DNA from: an uncultured Treponema sp.
GTDB taxonomy: Bacteria; Spirochaetota; Spirochaetia; Treponematales; Treponemataceae
Assembly (NCBI GenBank): GCA_937902125.1
Contig: CALDIB010000100.1
Span: 1-26,778 of the forward strand
Direction of reading: 5' to 3'
DNA length: 26,778 nt
This document shows, piece by piece, positions 21,793 through 26,778 of the stretch; position 1 is the first letter of the stretch, and the number at the start of each line of letters is the position of its first letter. The notes under the pieces are model-generated. The model had not been told where the DNA came from, searched no databases, and saw nothing but the letters and a program-made list of their open reading frames with translations. The translations under genes were made by a program, and so were the position numbers.

Positions 21793-22725
21793 ATGGCAAA
21801 ATCAGTTTTTAGGCCCCTTGAATTTAAGGACGACAAAAAAGACGTTGTCACTCTAAAGCTTTACCGCGATTACGCGCCGGTGGAAGAAACCGTTGAGGAG
21901 GTGGCCGAGCCGGAATACACAGGCCCCACAGCGGACGACCTTAGGCGGGAGGCGGAAGAGTTTAAAAAGAATTGGGAAATTGAAAAGCAGAACATGCTTT
22001 CCGAAGCCCAACGGCAGGCGGACGAAATTGTGAAAAAGGCCGAGGACGCGGCCTTTGCCGAAGTCAAGAGGCAGACAGACCAAGCGCAAATTATAAAGAC
22101 CGACGCGGAGACCGCCGCTCAAGAAACTCAGAAAGCCGCGCAAGCGGAAGCCCAAAAATTGATTGACGAGGCAAAAAGCCAAGTTGAAAAGCTTAAGAGC
22201 GATTCCGCAAAAGAAGGATACGAGCAGGGCCGCGAAGAAGGCTTTCAAAATGGATACGCCGAGGCCGTCCGCCTTGTGGAGCGAATGCGAAAAATCGTTG
22301 ACTCTGTGATGCAGCGCCGCGAGGAAATCCTTAACGAAACCGAGCGTCAAATTGTGGAGCTTGTCATTTTAATAACCAGAAAGATTGTTAAGGTCATAAG
22401 CGAAAACCAAAAGAGCGTCATTTTGAGCAACGTCCTTTCCGCGCTAAAAAAAGTGAAGGGCCGGGGCGACGTGACAATCCGCGTTAATCTTGCCGACGTT
22501 CAGCTTACGACAGAGCACATACAAGACTTCATTCAGCGGGTGGAAGCCGTAAAGGGAATTACCGTTATGGAAGATTCCACCGTTGAAAGCGGCGGCTGCA
22601 TTGTGGAAACGGACTTTGGCGCCATTGACGCCCGCATTTCAAGCCAGTTGACTGAGCTTGAAGAAAAGATTTTGGAAGTGTCGCCGATTAAGACTGTGGC
22701 CAAGTCCGATTTGGCCGGTTCGTAA
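21793..22725 (+). CDS. fliH: Flagellar export regulator FliH
   Basis: FliH binds and restrains the export ATPase FliI and links it to the export gate and C-ring. The 310-residue protein has an acidic N-terminal part, a long Glu/Ala/Lys-rich helical region (about residues 45-150, likely coiled coil), the typical GYEQGREEGFQNGYAEA segment and a conserved C-terminal domain. The latter ends with VESGGCIVETDFGAIDARIS. This order is characteristic of FliH/YscL/AtpE-like stator proteins. GAGGAAG stands just before the ATG. It lies between fliG and fliI as in other spirochaetes. The overall length and the coiled coil fit the family. Confidence 0.92.
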   Translation: MAKSVFRPLEFKDDKKDVVTLKLYRDYAPVEETVEEVAEPEYTGPTADDLRREAEEFKKNWEIEKQNMLSEAQRQADEIVKKAEDAAFAEVKRQTDQAQIIKTDAETAAQETQKAAQAEAQKLIDEAKSQVEKLKSDSAKEGYEQGREEGFQNGYAEAVRLVERMRKIVDSVMQRREEILNETERQIVELVILITRKIVKVISENQKSVILSNVLSALKKVKGRGDVTIRVNLADVQLTTEHIQDFIQRVEAVKGITVMEDSTVESGGCIVETDFGAIDARISSQLTELEEKILEVSPIKTVAKSDLAGS

Positions 22726-22755
22726 AAGCGCCGGCCGGCGATTTGGGTGGGGACC

Positions 22756-24210
22756 GTGAAATCGACATACAATGTGGAATTCAATTTAGACAAGTATCTC
22801 AAAAAGGTTGAAAACTCCGAAACCATTTTATACATCGGAAAAGTGAAGGCGGTGAACGGCCTTGAAATTTTAAGCGAAGGCCCCCGTTCCGTCATCGGAG
22901 AAATTTGCTCAATCAGAATCGAAAGCCTAAAAAAAGAAATGCTTGCCGAAGTCGTTGGCCTTGAGGGAACCACCGTAAAACTTACGGCCTTTGGCGACAC
23001 TCGGGGAATTGAAGTTGGAACGGAAGTGGTGGCATCCGGGCGCACCTTGCAAGTTCCTGTGGGCATGGGTTTGCTTGGCCGTGTGGTTGACGCCACCGGA
23101 AAGCCCATTGACGGAAAGGGCGACATCAACGCTGAATGCCTTTATCCCGCCCAAGCTCCGGCGCCCGACGCTTTGTCAAGAAAGGACATAAACCGCAGAA
23201 TCACTACAGGCGTTCGCGCCATAGACTCGCTTTTGACTGTGGGCGCCGGCCAGCGCCTTGGAATCTTCGCGGGCTCCGGCGTCGGAAAGTCAACCTTGAT
23301 AAGCATGATGGCCAGAAACACAAACGCCGACATTAACGTCATCGCGCTGGTGGGCGAGCGAGGCCGCGAGGCTCCAGACTTTTTGCGCCGGGATTTGGGC
23401 GAAGAGGGCTTGAAGCGCTCCGTGGTTGTTTTGGCCACAAGCGACATGCCCAGCATTTGCCGTTTGCGCGCGGCGTATGTGGCAACCGCCATAGCCGAAT
23501 ATTTTAGGGACCAAGGAAAGAACGTCATGTTCATGTTCGACTCTGTGACCCGCTTTGCCCAAGCCCAGAGGGAAATCGGCTTGGCGGCCGGCGAGCCTCC
23601 CGCGAGGGAAGGCTTTCCTCCCAGCGTCTTTGACATGATTCCAAAATTGCTTGAGCGCGCGGGAACCAACGACAAAGGCTCAATCACCGCTTTTTACACG
23701 GTTTTGGTTGAAGGCGACGACATGAACGGCCCTATCGCCGACACTGTTAGAGGCGTTCTTGACGGCCACATTGTCCTTAACCGCGCCCTTGCCCAAGCCT
23801 ACCATTATCCCGCCATAGACGTTTTGGCCAGCGTGAGCCGTTTGAGCCGCCGCGTCACAGGAAAGAAAACCCGTGAGGCTTGCGGCCTTTTAAGGCAGTG
23901 GATGGCCACCTACCAGCAAAACGAATTGATGATAACCACCGGCGCCTACGCCAAAGGCGCCAGCGCCGCCATTGACGCGGCCATCGAAAAGCATGAAGAA
24001 ATAGAAGACTTTCTAAAGCAAGAGGAAAGCGACGCTTGTCCGATGAAAGAAACTTTGGACAAACTTTCCGCCTTGACTGGAATTGAAATTCCTGAGGAAG
24101 AATATCAGGAGGCGCCGGCGCTTTCAATTCCCACCGTGGCGCAAGTGGTGGACGGCCGCGAAGCCAAAAAAGGCGGCGATTCCCAAGGCGCTTCTGAGGC
24201 GGACTCTTGA
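22756..24210 (+). CDS. fliI: Flagellum-specific export ATPase FliI
   Basis: FliI is the ATPase that aids type III export of rod, hook and filament proteins. The 484-residue chain has an N-terminal beta-barrel part, the Walker A loop FAGSGVGKSTL (171-181), the LVGERGREAPDFLRRDL block (198-214), the Walker B strand VMFMFDSVTRFAQAQREIGL (257-276) and AAGEPPAREG after it. These identify FliI rather than F1 ATPase. The start is uncertain: GTG at 22756 has GGTGGGG a few bases upstream, while GTG at 22747 lies inside that site, so I use 22756. The TGA stop overlaps the TTG start of fliJ by TTGA. The gene is complete. Confidence 0.95.
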   Translation: MKSTYNVEFNLDKYLKKVENSETILYIGKVKAVNGLEILSEGPRSVIGEICSIRIESLKKEMLAEVVGLEGTTVKLTAFGDTRGIEVGTEVVASGRTLQVPVGMGLLGRVVDATGKPIDGKGDINAECLYPAQAPAPDALSRKDINRRITTGVRAIDSLLTVGAGQRLGIFAGSGVGKSTLISMMARNTNADINVIALVGERGREAPDFLRRDLGEEGLKRSVVVLATSDMPSICRLRAAYVATAIAEYFRDQGKNVMFMFDSVTRFAQAQREIGLAAGEPPAREGFPPSVFDMIPKLLERAGTNDKGSITAFYTVLVEGDDMNGPIADTVRGVLDGHIVLNRALAQAYHYPAIDVLASVSRLSRRVTGKKTREACGLLRQWMATYQQNELMITTGAYAKGASAAIDAAIEKHEEIEDFLKQEESDACPMKETLDKLSALTGIEIPEEEYQEAPALSIPTVAQVVDGREAKKGGDSQGASEADS

Positions 24211-24629
24211 AAAAATTTGTCTTTGAGCTTGAGAAGCTTTTAAATTTAAGAAAGTATGAGCAAGACCAAGCGCAAATAGAATTGGGAAAAGCCGTTCAAG
24301 CCGAGGCTAAAATTCAAGAAGGCCTTGACGACTTGGCCAAGCAATATGTCGCCACAAAAAAAATGTCGGCCGGCCAAAGCGATTTTGGCGACATGGCAAG
24401 AACCCAGCAATTTTATTCTTTTATAAAAATTCAGCAAGAAAAGCTTATGAGCGACATGGCCCAGGCCAAAATCGTCACGGAAGAAAAGCGCGCCGCATTT
24501 AACGCCGCCATGCAAAAGCACGAATCAATCAAAAAACTAAAGGAACGCCAATACGAGGCCTTTAGGTCCGAGCAAAAAAAACTCGAAGCCAAAGCCCTCG
24601 ATGATATTGTGACTTCAAAATACAACTAG
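24207..24629 (+). CDS. fliJ: Flagellar export chaperone FliJ
   Basis: FliJ is a small helical protein that works with FliI and FlhA in export. The 140-residue chain starts MKKFVFELEKLLNLRKYEQD, the usual F-x-L-x-x-LL-x-x-R pattern, and is almost wholly coiled coil, with many Gln, Lys and Glu residues up to SEQKKLEAKALDDI. The start is TTG at 24207, overlapping the fliI stop (TTGA), so translation is coupled. It is the last gene of the cluster in this window; an inverted repeat follows and the next gene faces the other way. Identification rests on length, helical pattern and position. Confidence 0.88.
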   Translation: MKKFVFELEKLLNLRKYEQDQAQIELGKAVQAEAKIQEGLDDLAKQYVATKKMSAGQSDFGDMARTQQFYSFIKIQQEKLMSDMAQAKIVTEEKRAAFNAAMQKHESIKKLKERQYEAFRSEQKKLEAKALDDIVTSKYN

Positions 24630-24738
24630 CGGCGAAAAAAACTCCCAGCGGAAACCCGGGCCGAAAAAAGGCTTCCGCGCTTCGCTTGTGCAGAATTTTT
24701 TTCGTCCCGGAACTCCGCTTCCGTTTTTTTCGCCGCGT
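24630..24738. terminator. Distant inverted repeat between convergent fliJ and kinase genes
   Basis: GCGGCGAAAAAAAC (about 24629-24643) and GTTTTTTTCGCCGC (about 24724-24738) are perfect inverted copies separated by about 80 bases. Such an arrangement could end transcription on both strands. A GCGTCCG-A-CGGACGC palindrome follows at about 24758-24773. The 197-base gap holds no convincing gene. Confidence 0.45.
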
Positions 24739-24779
24739 CTTGGGCTTGCAACCGCAGCGTCCGACGGACGCGGTGAAAC

Positions 24780-24826
24780 CGCTCGAAATACCCGTTTTGG
24801 TTTTTCGAACGCCAATACGAGCGGCT
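24780..24826 (-). terminator. Hairpin after the kinase gene
   Basis: CCGCTCG (24779-24785) and CGAGCGG (24818-24824) pair across about 32 bases just beyond the stop codon. Termination is plausible but the U run is short. Confidence 0.35.
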
Positions 24827-26485
24827 TTAGTACTTAAACGCGCTGCCGCCGATGAACTCTCGGATGATCGAGCGGTCTGGAACGGCCGTGGCCGGAATGG
24901 GCGGGAAGGCGTTTAGAAAGCGCAAGAGGCGGCAAGCCTCCGAGTATTCCTTTTGGCCGGGATGAATGCAGCGCAAAAGCGGCTCCGCGTAAACCTTAAG
25001 CACAGAAAGCTCGTAGTCCAGCGCGGTGTTCAAAATCGCGTCGGCGTTGTTCTGGAAGGGGAAGATGTGCAAGCGCTCGCCTCGTCGCACTGAATCCCAC
25101 ATCGCGATTGTGGCCGCGGCGCTCTTTCCTCTAAAGTTGTTGTCGCGGACAATGCGGCGAATCAAGCGGTTGTCGCTGGTGGAAATTCTGTTGTGCTCGT
25201 TGATGTTAAGCTGGGTCAAGGCCGAAAGGTAAAGCTTGAATTTAAGGTCTGACTTTACAAGGGGAGTGAGCCTGTCGTTCAGGCCGTGAATTCCTTCCAT
25301 AATCAAAATGTCGTTGGCGGCCAGTTGCAAGGTCTTTCCCTTGTATTCCCGGCTTCCCGTGACAAAGTTGTAGCTTGGAAGCTCCACTTTTTTTCCGGCG
25401 AACAAGTCCAAAAGATTTTGGTTTATAAGCTCAATGTCCAGCGCCTCAAGACATTCGTAGTCGTAGTTTCCGTTTTCGTCCTTGGGAGTGCGGTCTCGGC
25501 CCACATAGTAGTCGTCAAGGCTTATGACCTTGGGCTTGTAGCCGATGGCCTGCAATTCCATGGCCAGCTTTTTGGCGCTGGTGGTTTTGCCGGAACTTGA
25601 AGGGCCCGCTATCAAGACAAGGCGGCAAGAGTTTCTGTTGTGGATTTGGCTTGCGATGTCGGAAATGCATTTTTCTTGGAAGACTTCGGAAATGTTTATG
25701 AACTCGTCGGCCTCGCGGCGGCTTACAAGCTCGTTAAGGGAGGCTACGCTGGTGACTCCGATTTGCTTTCCCCACTTTTTGCCCCGCGCGTAAGTGTCGA
25801 ACAAAACCGGGTATTCCTTGAATTCCTGAATCTCGGTGGGTTTGGAGCTTGAGGGGAATAAAATCAAAAAGCCGTTTTTGTATTTTTGAAGCTTGAAGGC
25901 TCCCAGCGTTCCTGTGGAAATGAGCATCGGGCCGTAGTAAAGGTCGGTGTATTCTCCGATGGTATTCATTTGAACGCGGGGAGGGCAAACATAGTTAAGC
26001 TGCTTGCGGGTTTCCAAAAGGCCCAGCTTTTCAAATGTTTGAACGGCCTGTTCGTAGGAAATCATGTGGGTCTCAATGGGAACATTCTTCTTTATGATTG
26101 AATCCATCTTGTCCTTTAAGTCGCTCACAAATTTTTCGGGAACCTCGCTTCCGTCTTGGAATGAGTAGTAGTAAGCGTAGCCAAAGGAGTTTTCTATTAT
26201 TACATTGTTGTCCGGCTGCAACTCATGGGCGGCCGCGGCAAGTATGAAGCAAAGCGTGCGCCTGTAAACCTGGCTTCCGTCCTTGCTGGACATCAATACC
26301 GGCTCCAAAGAGCAGTCCACGAACAGGCCGCGGTTGAGGGAACAAAGCTCGTTGTTCACCCGGACGGCGAAAATCTTTTCGGGCTTTTCGTCAAACTCGT
26401 TTATAAAGTCCGCGGGCGTGGAGCCAGTGGCGGCCTCGATTGTTTTTCCTGAAGGAAACGTGATTTTAATCTTGTAGTTTTGCAT
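24827..26485 (-). CDS. TGS-domain nucleoside (uridine) kinase
   Basis: The 552-residue protein joins three parts. A TGS-like N-terminal segment (about 3-65, KIKITFPSGKTIEAATGSTP) resembles the start of threonyl-tRNA synthetase. A middle region follows that also resembles that enzyme. The C-terminal kinase domain has the P-loop IAGPSSSGKTTSAKKL (292-307), then SLDDYYVGRDRTPKDENGNY and ILIMEGIHGLND. This layout is known in bacterial nucleoside kinases of the uridine kinase family. It should phosphorylate uridine or cytidine, or related nucleosides, with ATP or GTP. The ATG has AAGGAG seven bases upstream. The promoter region falls in the 135-base repeats. Substrate specificity is not certain. 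Confidence 0.85.
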   Translation of the reverse strand: MQNYKIKITFPSGKTIEAATGSTPADFINEFDEKPEKIFAVRVNNELCSLNRGLFVDCSLEPVLMSSKDGSQVYRRTLCFILAAAAHELQPDNNVIIENSFGYAYYYSFQDGSEVPEKFVSDLKDKMDSIIKKNVPIETHMISYEQAVQTFEKLGLLETRKQLNYVCPPRVQMNTIGEYTDLYYGPMLISTGTLGAFKLQKYKNGFLILFPSSSKPTEIQEFKEYPVLFDTYARGKKWGKQIGVTSVASLNELVSRREADEFINISEVFQEKCISDIASQIHNRNSCRLVLIAGPSSSGKTTSAKKLAMELQAIGYKPKVISLDDYYVGRDRTPKDENGNYDYECLEALDIELINQNLLDLFAGKKVELPSYNFVTGSREYKGKTLQLAANDILIMEGIHGLNDRLTPLVKSDLKFKLYLSALTQLNINEHNRISTSDNRLIRRIVRDNNFRGKSAAATIAMWDSVRRGERLHIFPFQNNADAILNTALDYELSVLKVYAEPLLRCIHPGQKEYSEACRLLRFLNAFPPIPATAVPDRSIIREFIGGSAFKY

Positions 26486-26501
26486 AATTTCTCCTTATTA
26501 G

Positions 26502-26636
26502 TAAAAAGACGCGAAGGAAGTTTCAACTTTCGAGCGGCTTTTTAAGTCCGCGCGAGCGGACCAGTCCAATATGCGAGTTTCAGAAAGAAACTCGTCAGGA
26601 CAAAAAGGCGGCGGCAACCGACGCGTTTTTGTCCCC
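26502..26636. repeat. Tandem 135-base repeat, copy 1
   Basis: It is identical over all 135 bases to copy 2 at 26644-26778. It holds a near-palindrome with A and T runs at its ends (26503-26543), a GTCCGC/GCGGAC hairpin, a CGAGTTTC/GAAACTCG hairpin and GGACAAAAA/TTTTTGTCC outer arms. Confidence 0.95.
26503..26634 (-). ncRNA. Possible small structured RNA encoded by the repeat unit
   Basis: A transcript from the junction promoter would begin near GGGGGAC. It would fold a GGACAAAAA/UUUUUGUCC stem, a CGAGUUUC/GAAACUCG hairpin and a GUCCGC/GCGGAC hairpin, and end in a terminator-like AAAAAG...CUUUUU hairpin. No match to a known RNA family is claimed. It could equally be a structured leader of the kinase mRNA. 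Confidence 0.35.
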
Positions 26637-26639
26637 CAC

Positions 26640-26668
26640 ATTATAAAAAGACGCGAAGGAAGTTTCAA
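26640..26668 (-). promoter_or_regulatory. Strong promoter at the repeat junction, reading leftward
   Basis: On the minus strand TTGAAA (26668-26663), spacer 17, TATAAT (26645-26640). The -10 box uses the seven-base spacer between the copies. It would transcribe copy 1 and then the kinase gene. The copy 1 equivalent is TTGAAA-17-TACTAA (26526-26498), which is weaker. Confidence 0.6.
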
Positions 26669-26778
26669 CTTTCGAGCGGCTTTTTAAGTCCGCGCGAGCG
26701 GACCAGTCCAATATGCGAGTTTCAGAAAGAAACTCGTCAGGACAAAAAGGCGGCGGCAACCGACGCGTTTTTGTCCCC
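26644..26778. repeat. Tandem 135-base repeat, copy 2 (reaches the window end)
   Basis: Identical to copy 1, with a period of 142 bases and a seven-base spacer (CACATTA). The window stops at the last base of the unit, so further copies may follow, or the sequence assembly may have broken here. Confidence 0.95.

Noticed and set aside
26502..26778. CRISPR array at the right edge
   Set aside because: The units are 135 bases and identical, with a seven-base spacer, unlike short repeats with unique 30-40 base spacers, and no cas gene is present.
1..26778. tRNA, rRNA, insertion sequence or integrase genes
   Set aside because: I looked for cloverleaf-like gene ends, conserved rRNA blocks, and transposase or recombinase motifs in the gaps and open frames and saw none. 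A tRNA scan was not possible here.

Overview
The window looks like chromosomal DNA of a host-associated Treponema (Spirochaetota), probably a gut or rumen type. The grounds are a spirochaete-like fliF-fliG-fliH-fliI-fliJ cluster, a FadL/UPF0164-like outer-membrane barrel, a second treponemal-type barrel protein, a eukaryote-like NADP isocitrate dehydrogenase, DapL, and a TGS-domain nucleoside kinase. Species cannot be fixed from the sequence alone. I see no rRNA, tRNA, CRISPR array, transposase or integrase.

Layout. Positions 1-801 hold two overlapping AT-rich membrane-protein genes. Positions 802-971 hold a hairpin and a diverged spare copy of the icd 3' end. icd (minus) and uridine phosphorylase (plus) diverge from 2172-2271. 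An accessory patch follows (3089-4411): a DUF6922/AbiEii toxin-antitoxin-like pair facing a frameshifted gene remnant. dapL (plus) converges on a beta-barrel protein and a HAD phosphatase (minus). A 370-base gene-free stretch (7771-8140) carries stem-loops and a spare copy of the gap 3' end. gap (minus) and folE plus a RibD/DHFR-like reductase (plus) diverge. Next come an outer-membrane barrel gene and a 1053-residue FlgD-Ig-like/OmpA-like envelope protein. A spirochaetal membrane protein of unknown function and hslO lie on minus, divergent from a DUF4230-like gene. The flagellar operon runs 18422-24629. A nucleoside kinase (minus) closes the window, followed by two identical 135-base repeats that reach the last base.

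How the genes work together. The fli genes build the MS-ring, switch and export ATPase. Between fliF and fliG sits a 132-residue protein that looks like a FliG N-domain joined to a FliF C-terminal tail, i.e. both halves of the FliF-FliG contact on one small chain. This is the most interesting item here. The metabolic genes (icd, udp, dapL, gph, gap, folE, nucleoside kinase) are mostly single units.

Regulation. Seven genes have a sigma70-type promoter whose -10 box ends only 6-10 bases before the start codon, with no ribosome binding site, so leaderless mRNAs are predicted. Others (gap, fliF, the DUF6922 gene, the envelope genes, the kinase) have normal leaders with Shine-Dalgarno sequences. 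Two genes have diverged, protein-conserved copies of their own 3' ends just downstream, which suggests past recombination or gene replacement.
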